Part shown: in pieces, positions 55,201 to 63,621 of the stretch | Numbering within the stretch: position 1 is the first letter of the stretch | Layout: each line of letters starts with the position of its first letter | Assembly (NCBI RefSeq): GCF_030823405.1 | Contig: NZ_JAUSXC010000001.1 | Span: forward strand, 2,091,001-2,155,000 | Direction of reading: 5' to 3' | Length of the DNA: 64,000 nt | From: Chryseobacterium ginsenosidimutans | GTDB taxonomy: Bacteria > Bacteroidota > Bacteroidia > Flavobacteriales > Weeksellaceae | Position numbers and translations under genes: made by a program | Notes under the pieces: model-generated | The model's database searches: none | What the model saw: only the letters and a program-made list of their open reading frames with translations | Told to the model about the DNA's origin: nothing

Positions 55201-58200
55201 GATGGATAATGGTGGAAATGCTTTCACGGTTAACTATTCAAGAATTGGAAGAACAAATAAGCTGAAACAAGTAACCAGTAGAATTACACAGAGTAAATAT
55301 ACCGTTGATTATCAGTTTACTCAGCCGACTTATCAGGATCCTCATGCGAAATTAGTCGTTAAAGAAGTAAAAGTATTGAATCCGGATGTTTTTGATACCA
55401 ACTATACCAACTCAAATGCATCTAAAGACATGGTGACAAGGTATACGTTTGAAAATTCTAAATATGACAGACGTGAGAGAGACAGCTTCGGTTTTGAAAC
55501 GGTAACTCTCGAAGAGATGCTGGATGCTAATAATGCTTACCGTAAAACAGTAGATACATATTATAACAGCAGCTATTTCTTTAATGGATTGTTAAAGAGT
55601 AGCCAGATTTTTGACACAGGTGGATTGATTTCTGAAGTAAATAATACGTATAAATTATATAAATTTGTAAATAATGCATCAGAAATTGATGTCAACAATG
55701 CGATATTAAATCCAAGCATTTATGATACAGGAGGTAAGGAGGGTAGAAGAATGGCTATTGTACTTCTAAGTAAAAAGAGTAAAATAGCGTATGAAACAGG
55801 AGGAAGTATTCAGACATCTGAGGAAATGTTCTACAATTCAAAAGGACACCTAAAAAAATATCAGTATACAAGCCCGACTAAAATTTATAATTCTGAAATT
55901 GATTATTGGGATGGATTGAATAATAATATTGTAAATGTTCCTAAAGAGATTAGAGTATATGAAGGTACAGGAAATTCAAATTTATTAAGACAGAGAAAAA
56001 ATTTAAACATTAATCCTAATAATGGGGATATAGGAGCGTATGCTGCTTTCGACGGATCAAACGATATTGAAACAGATTACACCTATGATTCTTATGGGAA
56101 TATTGCGACCGTAGAATATCCTCCAAATGAGGCAGGACAGAGATATACCTTATATTATCAATATGATAATGCTACAAGTAAATATGTTACGATTGTTACC
56201 GATAACTTTGGATTAACTTCTACTTCTGAATATTATCCAAAATATGATGCTGTTAAGAAAAGTGTGGACATGACCGGCAATACGATGGAATATGGATACG
56301 ATGGTTGTGGAAGAATGACTAGTGTTACTAGTCCGAATGATTATGGATCAAACCATGCGACCATTAATTACTCTTATTATTATGAGAATTTTGGTATTCC
56401 TAATACCAATATTGCTGTTAAAATATTTAAAGCGACAACATCGCATTACGTTGCAGAAACACCTGCTAATCCTATAAGAATTGATACGTATGCAGACATG
56501 TTAGGTAGAGTGATTCAGGTAAAAAAAGATGTTGAAATTAATGGTGTTGAAAGGAGGTCTGTATCTGGTCGACCAATATTTGATAAGTTCGGAAGAACAA
56601 TCAGGCAATACCAACCATATGATGAACCGATAGGAACAAATAGCGGTAATATTAATGTATCATTCCCAACGATCGTTTATTCTACTGCTTCTGTATATGA
56701 CGCTTCAGACAGGGTAATACAGGCGATAGATGAGGATAATCAGACCAAGTTTACAAAGTATGCAATCAATGGAAGTTTATTTAAAACTACGGTAGAATTT
56801 GATGTCATGAAATCTGAGACCTATACAAATGCCGAAGAAAAAATAATGTATAAATTAGATTATTTGGGTAACGTTCCTCTAAAGACGTCTTATGAATATA
56901 ATTCTGTAGGCGAGCTTGTTACGGTAACAGATCCTGAGGGAATTTCTACATCTTATGAATATGATTTAGCAGGAAAAAGAGTGGGGATGAGCCATCCTGA
57001 TAAAGGTAAAACTACATATGAATATGATGCTGCAGGTAGCCTTGTCAGATTTTCTACACCAAATCTGTCTAATGATCCTAATATCAGTACGCATTATATT
57101 CATTATTTATATGATCATAACAGGCTTACAGATATAGAGTTACCAAGCCTTCCGGATGGTTCAGTAAATCCAAATAATGTTCATTATGGATATTTGAATG
57201 GAGGTTATGGAAATAACTCGGGAAGAATGTACACAAAGAGCGATGGTACAGGATATACAGTTTATACCTATGGAAGAATGGGAGAGGTTGTGTCAGAAAA
57301 CAGAACTGTTTTTGGATACAATATTCCTACCATGAATTTCCAAACCTTTTTCAATTATGATAGTTGGAATAGGATTAAGCAAATTACATATCCGGATAAT
57401 GAAAATGTTTATTACAGATATGATTTAGGAGGAAATCTAAAGTCTGTAAGCAATGACCAACAGGATTATATTAAGGAAATTACGTATGATCTTTATGGGC
57501 AGAAAACAAAAGTAACCTACGGAAACGGAGTAGTTAACAGATTTAACTATGTACCGACAAAAAGGAGATTATCTACTGCTACCCTGGCTAACTCATCCGG
57601 AATTGGTTTCTTAGCCAATAGCTATAGATATGACTACAGAGGAAATATTGCCAAGCTTGAAAATCATTCAGACGTTTCTCCGAATGGAATGGGCGGACAG
57701 TACGTTTTCGAATACAAGTATGATACTTTAAATAGATTAATAGGTACAGAAGGAAGCTCAAGGCTTGTTGATAAAGCAGGTAACCCAATTACGCCTGGAA
57801 CATCTCCGTTTTCGCAGAGTAATTCAGGTTTTAAACTTCATATGGAATACAATGACGCTGGAGGTATTCTAGAAAAGAATCAGGAACATTCGGTAGATCA
57901 GGTAGTAAATCAGAGAAATACCTACCATAATAAGTATGAATATATTGACGGTACCCATAAGATCCATAAGATCGGAGATAGCTATTTCGGAAATTCACAG
58001 GATTTTAAGTACGATGAAAATGGAAATACAACTATGCACAAAGATGAGTATAGGGTTCATGAAATGTCATGGGATGAGCAGGATAGATTAAAAGCTTTAT
58101 CAGATGCAGATAACGGTCTTTATCAGTACTATATGTACGATGATAAAGGAGAAAGAACCATCAAATACAGCCTGATCGGCGGATCACAACTGTATCAGAA

Positions 58201-59884
58201 CGGAGCTTTAGTAGATCCGGGAAGTATAAGCATCGATCATTATAAGTTGTATCCGAACCCGTATGTTGTAGTGACTTCCGACGGGCAGTACACCAAAAAC
58301 TATTTTGAAGGAACAACCCGTTTTGCAAGCCGTATCGAGCCTCATAACGACATCTTTATACCAACTACCATAAAGGCACCGAATAAAGACACGAAAGAAA
58401 TCAACCCAGAAACAGATTTCAGAACCTATTTACAGAAAATGGAGATAGACGGAGCAGTTTCGTCCGAATTGGGAACAGAAAAAGCACCTCCAGGAATGGG
58501 CGGACAGCCGGGATTGTATTATCTGCATGGGGATCATTTAGGAACAGCAAGTTTTGTTACGGATGATAATTCAGAAACGACACAGTTTTTCTTAAATTTA
58601 CCATTTGGAGAAACGATGCTGGAACAGCAGTCGGGAGTGTATGATAATCCATATAAGTTTAACGCGAAAGAATTAGATTCTGAAACTGGATTGTATTATT
58701 ACGGGGCAAGATATTACAATCCAAGAGTGAGCACTTGGTATGGTGTCGACCCACTGGCTGTTTATAATCCAGTAATGGAAACGCAGTTCTATGGTGATGG
58801 GCAGCATAATGGGGGTGTTTATAATTTGGGCAATCTGAATCCTTATATTTACACCTATCAGAATCCAATAAAATATATTGATCCAAATGGGAAACAAAAC
58901 TTATCAGTTTGGTTAGACGATGCAATTGATTGGGTTCATGATGAAATAAAGCCTGTAAGAAGATTTTATAGATGGAGTAACAATAAAGATAATATTAGTG
59001 ATAAACAAGAAAAAATCATTCTAGAGGCAAGTCCCCTAGGTGGACTAGTCAAATTTCGTGATTTTGTTGATAAATTATATCCTTATGTGAAACCTCAAGC
59101 AGGGATTAATAAGCCTTGTGGATGCTTTACTTCTGGGACACAAGTTTTAACAGAAAATGGATATAAAAATATTGAGGATATTAGAGAAGGTGATTTGGTT
59201 TGGGCTTATGACGATCAAAATGCAGATTTAAAGTTAAAAAAGGTTATCAATACTATTACTTTAGACTTTTCTCAAATTTATAAACTTTATATTGGTACAG
59301 AAGTAATTGAGGCTACTCATGAGCACCCATTTTTTGTAGGAGGTAAGTGGTTAAAAGTTGATGAGCTAAAAGTAGGTGATAATGTAACATTGTACGATGG
59401 AACTATAAAAAGAATTGATAAGATAGAGTTTATAAGTCATGGAAACTTCAAAGTACATAATTTTGAAGTTGAAGATTACCATTCATATTTTGTTGGAGAA
59501 AATAAAATTTTAGTTCACAATGGAAATCCATGTGCTTATGAGCCTATAAACTTACCAAAAGGTAGAGATGGACAACAGATAAAAGGAGCTGCACAAATTA
59601 ATAAAGCCATAAAAGATTTAGCTGCAGGTAGATATGTAGAACCAAGATTGGACGATGATACATCTTTACACAAACAATATGACGTTTCAAGAACTAGAAA
59701 CCCTTCTGCTACTCAAATTCTTTTTGATGGTGCTTTAGAATATAAAGTTGATGTACCTGGCGTAGGTGACAATTATCGATTATTATATAAAGCGTCTATT
59801 AATCAAGCCACAGGAAAATGGGAAGAACATGTTGGATATACTTATGATCACTATAGAACTATACATGAAGTTAAAAAGAAGTAA
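49244..59884 (+). CDS. Giant RHS/SpvB polymorphic toxin with Hint domain and barnase-like C-terminal domain
   Basis: A 3546-residue secreted protein. Order: signal peptide (1-30); a ~430-residue variable N-region; SpvB-like domain from about 460 (SPPTANQKGDANMNYPI, GSNGWMGEGWDVQG); six or more acidic FG-GAP-type loops (DFNGDGIQDM near 887, then about 968, 1678, 1783, 1873 and 1976), as in TcdB-type toxins; many RHS/YD repeats; the RHS core (DSETGLYYYGARYYNPRVS) at about 3133-3171. A Hint domain follows at 3294-3426, with catalytic Cys in CFTSGTQVLT, THEHPF block and terminal HN. The last ~120 residues are the probable effector, with E3499, R3512 and H3536 spaced as in barnase, and DHYRTI resembling barnase DHYQTF. 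By analogy with RHS toxins the C-terminus is released by Hint cleavage. There is no PAAR or T9SS domain. Confidence 0.88.
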   Translation: MKINRKRFPLTGKSCLLMLFFACMFVFASFTREDRQKVREFKKDLMSKLVDKKDIDLLSEVSDEEPSKKSLSTNAEKKLSQDILSKNNPFQKEVGDSGLSGINNEISTNVISYPSREKEGTIGTFSDKEEDRISDNFFTVDVPVVNKENTVAYLEYDLFGLASHQSVPRSINHNVAIGGDIVVPSAQWSHQREALSSNLIKNGLNTILFTSPSDGVKYKVKNLKIVFDKDQKSYDNIVVSSVLSGDKLYVKGNNISGAGATINNENVSVKNGEFEKLIQLSESDKAKGNFSITSNGITNNYKIPTEINSFKTSNNTYFNAKGISVSKDQEFSVDYEGINIKVEKETSEAAYLEVLKLRSKDFPPTSQGLKNVTVNNSAYRLSVISGKLNKKIKVTLPYDEKRLGLIPAKEIKIFHFDYAKRQWAMDKSAVVDTKTKTVTVEGDGNTDYINGVISTPESPQLNAFAPTSISGLKAGDPMAAIQMMSPPTANQKGDANMNYPINVPSGLGGLEPSLSIGYSSGGSNGWMGEGWDVQGVSGITIDTRWGAPQFDGSTETELYSMDGEMLVYPNNYLPHRHNDVSETSSVITTDKQPRASYATAGTNGVKQFYLRKNHDFSIIERIGDNPTNYSWKVTSTDGTKSYYGGTTESTIKNSSNQIVHWALRRIEDVHGNSMNFTYQNTTVNFGTNNNNSNLNGGVYFHIKQISYGKNGDYTVNFNTETGLSRTDLSINGKQGVKRVEPYLLKNVTVNYQGSLIRTYKMEYETGQFSKTRLKRLYLDGGDSPQKYALLGDYDFEYYDDVADGSIYGPSTTIQVNNAKNVFGGLVQGLLTPSRISGNSATETGFNFRAAAGLNLYYPSNDAYGHIMFGLPFGFSNTEAKTMQQLIDFNGDGIQDMIYKDSGGLYFSQGSLANGALSFGSPQPLLNFNSNFSLTKSKSSSSGWDMGLFIKSRSMITSKSTSTTSTYLTDGNSDGVMDIVHNGEVWFNAGQNTPEMTKHSEYTENMILKAKAIAVPYNPKTDPPLQEPITPTVDVVKVWIAPKDGYIRFTDQINLGLFSYITPFKVLYSVEILNPIVTGVTKHGRIYMTELDQNNGPSSASINIERYNDYYSQIQGMLPTNIDHFGINNGNRLYVKSGEKVYIRLHKNKDFNAEVTSNPKVTYVDANGNELSNTFELAQDQFYLNNGSYSDNFFLNNEMAPVYLDTPGTAEISVGSVIFPYSTSDFKFKIYKDNINANTTQEIYSQSFPQSDVSFGTGSILQTVTVNSGEPVYLRFVVESDSHVASITSNWQGKINVQYTANTPTAANPAATTFVEFNTVPQYPSYAITQFSEKFNVKNYTSITGTHDFKAQIKKNITNFSTLGVGSFYYIIKRGNTAIAKRKVIVDNTNNSIEEQDMILNQPISGVSPVTFYTGSISGTLLKPWLITIQVYCNTGADYALFKSYSNYFSGKPFNIYYDNNILITDTSHTSINSAMYSSKTKLFNNWGQFLFNQDQAYPVITGTTDGYGTLINPEALSENPTTQPLYSSCSQQYPNPNQQQLLAECIANSMANPSNGNSTAVVISPMKPYLLRQRNRFLPRWIGTAPEQFTSAISFKDDDTQPVYFTNPNPDPAPAVIQSMGSTQLSIDTTMKAIDRKTRSTSRNTTDGVAISQINTNAANSITELQYPGSVVTQDFMDMNGDGYPDMVYAESRQLTSSTGGLRDGETNPVFGYPTDSYSLQEMNSVGFSYNAYSVGGRTDAFGTSSSSAKPDMSLSWSAGVSVSAGVNKYFNSTDYAKEYYLDINGDGLPDRVRNGGTSGVTYSLNLGKNFTGNDKFENLVSYRSHPIGGVNVSIGGGLSASLQSLSSFGFGITASVGASSSKGSSDVLYEDINGDGMTDILEVNHGNKTTAVRYNLGNKFDIARPLLRSASAIDFTEENQSYNGSLSFGGNLMINFGPITIVPILPILILYIKAGAGANANFGINVSEVKKIFKDMNGDGYADLVMDNGGNAFTVNYSRIGRTNKLKQVTSRITQSKYTVDYQFTQPTYQDPHAKLVVKEVKVLNPDVFDTNYTNSNASKDMVTRYTFENSKYDRRERDSFGFETVTLEEMLDANNAYRKTVDTYYNSSYFFNGLLKSSQIFDTGGLISEVNNTYKLYKFVNNASEIDVNNAILNPSIYDTGGKEGRRMAIVLLSKKSKIAYETGGSIQTSEEMFYNSKGHLKKYQYTSPTKIYNSEIDYWDGLNNNIVNVPKEIRVYEGTGNSNLLRQRKNLNINPNNGDIGAYAAFDGSNDIETDYTYDSYGNIATVEYPPNEAGQRYTLYYQYDNATSKYVTIVTDNFGLTSTSEYYPKYDAVKKSVDMTGNTMEYGYDGCGRMTSVTSPNDYGSNHATINYSYYYENFGIPNTNIAVKIFKATTSHYVAETPANPIRIDTYADMLGRVIQVKKDVEINGVERRSVSGRPIFDKFGRTIRQYQPYDEPIGTNSGNINVSFPTIVYSTASVYDASDRVIQAIDEDNQTKFTKYAINGSLFKTTVEFDVMKSETYTNAEEKIMYKLDYLGNVPLKTSYEYNSVGELVTVTDPEGISTSYEYDLAGKRVGMSHPDKGKTTYEYDAAGSLVRFSTPNLSNDPNISTHYIHYLYDHNRLTDIELPSLPDGSVNPNNVHYGYLNGGYGNNSGRMYTKSDGTGYTVYTYGRMGEVVSENRTVFGYNIPTMNFQTFFNYDSWNRIKQITYPDNENVYYRYDLGGNLKSVSNDQQDYIKEITYDLYGQKTKVTYGNGVVNRFNYVPTKRRLSTATLANSSGIGFLANSYRYDYRGNIAKLENHSDVSPNGMGGQYVFEYKYDTLNRLIGTEGSSRLVDKAGNPITPGTSPFSQSNSGFKLHMEYNDAGGILEKNQEHSVDQVVNQRNTYHNKYEYIDGTHKIHKIGDSYFGNSQDFKYDENGNTTMHKDEYRVHEMSWDEQDRLKALSDADNGLYQYYMYDDKGERTIKYSLIGGSQLYQNGALVDPGSISIDHYKLYPNPYVVVTSDGQYTKNYFEGTTRFASRIEPHNDIFIPTTIKAPNKDTKEINPETDFRTYLQKMEIDGAVSSELGTEKAPPGMGGQPGLYYLHGDHLGTASFVTDDNSETTQFFLNLPFGETMLEQQSGVYDNPYKFNAKELDSETGLYYYGARYYNPRVSTWYGVDPLAVYNPVMETQFYGDGQHNGGVYNLGNLNPYIYTYQNPIKYIDPNGKQNLSVWLDDAIDWVHDEIKPVRRFYRWSNNKDNISDKQEKIILEASPLGGLVKFRDFVDKLYPYVKPQAGINKPCGCFTSGTQVLTENGYKNIEDIREGDLVWAYDDQNADLKLKKVINTITLDFSQIYKLYIGTEVIEATHEHPFFVGGKWLKVDELKVGDNVTLYDGTIKRIDKIEFISHGNFKVHNFEVEDYHSYFVGENKILVHNGNPCAYEPINLPKGRDGQQIKGAAQINKAIKDLAAGRYVEPRLDDDTSLHKQYDVSRTRNPSATQILFDGALEYKVDVPGVGDNYRLLYKASINQATGKWEEHVGYTYDHYRTIHEVKKK

Positions 59885-59892
59885 TATTGCAT

Positions 59893-60621
59893 ATGGATAA
59901 TTTACTAAATATATCTTTAAGAATCGATGGTAAAGAATTTATAGAATGTGATTATATTCAACTCATACCGTGTTCAAGAACTTCGATGAGAACCTTAATA
60001 TTCAAAAAAATAAGAATAATAAATAATAATCTTGAATTATTAAGCGGAGAATATGAATTTTGTGTATCTTTTAAAAACAAAAATTTAGATTGGGATGAAG
60101 CACAGTGGTATAATTTAGATATGATTACTTCAGATTTTTTTAAATCAGAAATTAAAAATGGAGACGACATTTATATTAAGTCGATATTAACTCATGATAA
60201 ACATTTTTTCTATGAGCAGGATATTATTGATATTTATAATCTTTGGCAAAATAATAAAAATGTAAATTGGAATGAAGTTGACTTGGATTTTAAATATTCA
60301 TATATCTCGGCATGTTATTTTTGGGCAAAATTACCTCAAAAATTCACTAAGAATAAAATAATAATTGATTGTGAACTTATCAAAGAACAGGTTGATTTAT
60401 TTTATTACCTAGGGCAGGAAATGTTTGAAGAAAGATCCTATTGTGGTTCAAGTTTTCATCAATTTAAAGATTGTATTTCAATGTTATGTAAAAAAAAACC
60501 AGAAATATTGCCAACAATTATTTTTAAAAATTTTAAGAATATAAAATCAGAAAATATTAAGGAAGATATTGATTATTTAGTTGATTTTCTGGAGATGAAG
60601 AAATTCATTATTACAATTTAA
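59893..60621 (+). CDS. Probable immunity protein for the RHS toxin, with barstar-like segment
   Basis: A 242-residue cytoplasmic protein starting 8 nt after the toxin stop; ATG at 59893 preferred over the TTG at 59887. No signal peptide. Its position directly after the toxin's C-terminal domain and its lack of relatives nearby are typical of immunity genes. Residues 168-197 read DLFYYLGQEMFEERSYCGSS and then FHQFKDCISML, matching the barstar pattern (Y-x-G ... D-C-L) in which barstar D39 contacts barnase; here D193-C194. With the barnase-like spacing of the toxin this supports a ribonuclease/inhibitor pair. The first ~165 residues may be an extra domain. Not proven. Confidence 0.65.
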   Translation: MDNLLNISLRIDGKEFIECDYIQLIPCSRTSMRTLIFKKIRIINNNLELLSGEYEFCVSFKNKNLDWDEAQWYNLDMITSDFFKSEIKNGDDIYIKSILTHDKHFFYEQDIIDIYNLWQNNKNVNWNEVDLDFKYSYISACYFWAKLPQKFTKNKIIIDCELIKEQVDLFYYLGQEMFEERSYCGSSFHQFKDCISMLCKKKPEILPTIIFKNFKNIKSENIKEDIDYLVDFLEMKKFIITI

Positions 60622-60624
60622 AAA

Positions 60625-60660
60625 AACAAAAGCAGGAATGAAATTCCTGCTTTTGTTTTT
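60625..60660 (+). terminator. Rho-independent terminator of the RHS operon
   Basis: AACAAAAGCAGGAAT and its exact complement form a 15-bp stem with a 3-nt loop, followed by a T-run. It lies just after the immunity gene stop. Confidence 0.85.
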
Positions 60661-60820
60661 CTTTCAGAATCTTATAATATTTCTTAAATAACCTGCTTAT
60701 TTCTTATTCTCTTATCAAGTATAAAGTATAAAGTCTTATTTCTGTAAGTCACGTTATCCGTAGTATCAATTTTAGTGGAGTTGCTACCTTTGTTAGGACA
60801 GGATTCTTAATTTATCAAAG

Positions 60821-61121
60821 AACACGCTAATGTTGTTTCCTGTGGGGAAGATGTGCGAGGTTTTAAAGGTAACAGGAGCAGTTTTTATCATTGAAGAAAA
60901 GGAAACCTACCCGAAGGATGAGTGGAAAAGAAAATTGTTATGATAATGCTGTAGCGGAGAGTTTTTTCCAGGACCTTAAAAACAGAACTTATTTATCAAA
61001 TAAATATGAAAATAGAGATCATGCTAAAAACTCTGTGTTTTAATATATGGAAACATTTTACAACACTCAGAGAAGGCATTCTGCTTTAGGGAATTTACCA
61101 TAAAAGAGTATCAAAATTAAT
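60821..61121 (+). mobile_element. Internally deleted IS3-family transposase (OrfB) remnant
   Basis: Shifting frames spell the OrfB start FIKEHANV, then FPVGKMCEVLKVT and RSSFYH, and directly afterwards the OrfB end: SGKENCYDNAVAESFFQDLK, NRTYLSNKYENRDHAKNSVF, stop, YMETFYNTQRRHSALGNLP. The middle ~150 residues with most of the DDE core are gone, frameshifts and two stops interrupt what is left. It can no longer transpose by itself. No clear terminal inverted repeats were found. It lies between the RHS operon and tRNA-Leu. Confidence 0.75.
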
Positions 61122-61164
61122 GAGAAAATAATTTGTAACTTATTGGTTAAGTATTATAATGAAA

Positions 61165-61196
61165 AATGGCACCAACTGTCTTTAGTTGGCGCCATT
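61165..61196 (-). terminator. Terminator downstream of tRNA-Leu
   Basis: AATGGCaCCAACT and AGTTGGcGCCATT form a 13-bp stem with one G-U pair and a 6-nt loop; on the minus strand it is followed by TTTTTC. It lies 9 nt beyond the 3' end of the tRNA. Confidence 0.75.
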
Positions 61197-61204
61197 TAGC
61201 GTTG

Positions 61205-61284
61205 TACCCAGGACCGGGATCGAACCGGTACTCCTAAGAACTGGTGTTTGAGACCAGCGCGTCTACCAATTCCGCCACCTGGGC
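61205..61284 (-). tRNA. tRNA-Leu (anticodon CAA)
   Basis: On the minus strand: acceptor stem GCCCAGG with CCTGGGT, D-arm TGGCGGAATTGGTAGACGC, anticodon stem-loop CTGGT-CTCAAAC-ACCAG (anticodon CAA, reading UUG), a class II variable arm (TTCTTAGGAGTA) and T-arm GGTTCGATCCC. CCA is not encoded. The large variable arm and G-U pair at 1:72 are typical for leucine tRNAs. Confidence 0.95.
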
Positions 61285-61358
61285 TTGATGTTTATTTCAA
61301 ATTGGTGTGCAAATATAACAACTTTTTTCAATGTTCAAAAGCTTTTCAAGGATTTTTT

Positions 61359-62126
61359 TTAAAAAATTATCTCTAAGCCATCATAGGCAAGATGCATTCC
61401 GGGTGGAAGTTGTTTATCTTCAATATCATGCAGTCCCAAATGATGGCTAATGTGAGTTAAAAATAATTTCTTAGGTTTTAGTTCTTCGAATAGTTTAATA
61501 ACATCCGGAAGGATAAAATGGGCCGGATGTGGATCAAATTTTCTGATGCAATTTAAAATTAATACATCTAAATCTCTCAGTTTTTCTTTTTCCTGATCAG
61601 AAATGAAACCGGCATCGGTGATGTAAGCTAATTTTTTAAACTTATATCCAAAAGCAGTAATTTTAAAATGAATTACTTCAACCGGAGTGATTTCTGTATC
61701 CAAAACGGTGAAAGGCTTGTTTTCTATTTCATGTAAATCAAAAGCTGGTGCACCGGGATATTTTACATCCGCAAAAGCATAAGGGAAACGGTTTTTGACT
61801 TCATTTCCTACCCTCGAATAACAGTAAAGCGGCATATTTTCCCCACTTTTGAAAATCAAAGGCCGCATATCATCAAGCCCTATTACATGATCATTATGTT
61901 CATGAGTAAGAAGTGCAAGGTCAATTGTATGTTCTTTGTTCACAAGCATTTGTTGCCTGAAATCAGGACCGCAGTCGATCAGTATTTTTTTATATTCATC
62001 AGTAGTTACCATGACAGAAGATCGCAGTCGACTGTCTTTTGGATTTTCTGAAGTACACACTTCGCAAGTGCAGCCAATAACGGGTACACCTTGTGAAGTT
62101 CCCGTTCCTAAAAATTTCAACTTCAT
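61359..62126 (-). CDS. Metallo-beta-lactamase-fold hydrolase (PhnP-like phosphodiesterase)
   Basis: A 255-residue MBL-fold enzyme. Zinc-binding motif THEHNDHVIGLDD with H75, H77, D79 and H80; N-terminal Cys cluster GCTCEVCTS (C19, C21, C24) as in PhnP, the phosphoribosyl 1,2-cyclic phosphodiesterase that has an extra structural zinc; later VIHFKITAFGYKF, ITDAG, and THISHHLGLHD. The family hydrolyses cyclic nucleotide or phosphodiester substrates. There is no phosphonate gene in the window, so the substrate is open; in Bacteroidota this is a widely conserved housekeeping gene. Divergent from the gene at 62181. Confidence 0.93.
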   Translation of the reverse strand: MKLKFLGTGTSQGVPVIGCTCEVCTSENPKDSRLRSSVMVTTDEYKKILIDCGPDFRQQMLVNKEHTIDLALLTHEHNDHVIGLDDMRPLIFKSGENMPLYCYSRVGNEVKNRFPYAFADVKYPGAPAFDLHEIENKPFTVLDTEITPVEVIHFKITAFGYKFKKLAYITDAGFISDQEKEKLRDLDVLILNCIRKFDPHPAHFILPDVIKLFEELKPKKLFLTHISHHLGLHDIEDKQLPPGMHLAYDGLEIIF

Positions 62127-62180
62127 TTTCTTTTGAGGTTGGTTTAATTTTGGTAAATTTACGAAAAATTTAATGTCCTA

Positions 62181-63609
62181 ATGTATCAGAAACTAACTCC
62201 TAAACAAAAAGCATTAACAATTAATCTAGATCCTACTATTTATGGTACTTTCGCAGAAATTGGGGCAGGGCAGGAGACTGTTCGACACTTTTTTAGAGCA
62301 GGAGGGGCATCGGGAACAATTGCTAAGGCGATGTCTGCTTATGACAAAGATTTTAGTGATGCGATCTACGGAAAAGAGGTAAAAAACAGATATGTTACCC
62401 AAAACAGACTTCGCAAAATGCTTCGTTATGAAGTGGCTTTGATTGAAGAAAGAATTTCCAGAGAAAACAACCCGAACAGAAAGTTTTTTTCTTATGCAAA
62501 TACCGTTACCACGATTAATTTCGACAAAACGGTAAGAGGCCACGGTTGGGTAGGAATCCGTTTTCAGGTGAAAGAAAATGAGGATTATAACGAAATTGTA
62601 ATCCATGTAAAATTCAAAGAAAATGATGCTACTTTACAACAGGAAACTTTAGGAAATCTCGGGGTAAATCTGATTTTTGGTGCATTTCATTATTATGATA
62701 ATCCCAGAAATTTAGTTGAATCTCTTTACGATGAGGTGGCAACAGATAATCTTGAAATTGATATGATTGATTTCAGCGGACCGGCATTTGAGTATGTAGA
62801 TAACAGATTGATGTCGTTGCAGTTGGTGAAACACGGAATGACTGATGCCGTGATTTTTAATTCTGAAGGAAACAATATGCTGCCTGCGGATATTTTATAT
62901 AAGAAAAATATTTTTGCGGTAAGAGGAAGTTTCAGACCGGTAACCAAAGTGAATATCGACATGCTTAAAAACGGTATGGAAATGTTCATGAAAGATGCAA
63001 CCTGCACCCAGGAAGAAACTGAAGTTTTAATTGAAATTACGATTTCGAATCTTCGTGCAGACGGAGATATCGATGAAAGGGATTTCCTGGATAGAGTAGA
63101 TGTTCTTGCTAAATTAGGATACACGGTTATCGTTTCAAATTACTCTGAATATTATCGTCTGATCGATTATTTTGCTTCTTACACCACTGGAGATATTGGT
63201 GTGGCGATGGGAGTAAACAATCTGTTGATGGTATTTGATGAGAAATATTATAAAAATCTGTCGGGAGGAATTTTGGAAGCATTTGGTAAATTCTTCAGAA
63301 ACGGAATGAGAGTATATCTATACCCTTACAAAGATCCTGAAACTCATGAATTACTTGATTCTTCAACCTTAAAAGTGGAAGAAAATTTGAAGGAGCTTTA
63401 TAAATATTTCAAACACAATGAACGTATTGTAGATATTACGAATTACAATCCGGAGTTTTTGGAAATTTATTCGAGAGATATTTTGGAAAAAAATAGGCTG
63501 CAACATGAAAGGTTGGGAAAATCAGCTTCCGGAAGGTGTTGCAGAAATGATTAAAGAACGCGGAATGTTCGGCTACAAAGGAGAACTTTCCTTAAAACAA
63601 TTCTCTTAA
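62181..63609 (+). CDS. Conserved Bacteroidota protein of unknown function, frameshifted near its end
   Basis: About 475 residues, starting LTPKQKALTINLDPTIYGTF and with an AEIGAGQETVRHFFRAGGAS segment that is highly conserved among Bacteroidota. Relatives are often annotated as nicotinate-nucleotide adenylyltransferase, but I see no HxGH nucleotidyl-transferase motif, so the function is open. As read, the frame ends at 63554 with an odd tail (SASGRCCRND). Removing one A from the seven-A run at 63487-63493 continues it as EKIGCNMKGWENQLPEGVA and MIKERGMFGYKGELSLKQFS to a stop at 63607-63609. Either a sequencing error in the homopolymer or a real disruption. Next gene 12 nt on. Confidence 0.8.
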
Positions 63610-63621
63610 AAACAATATACA

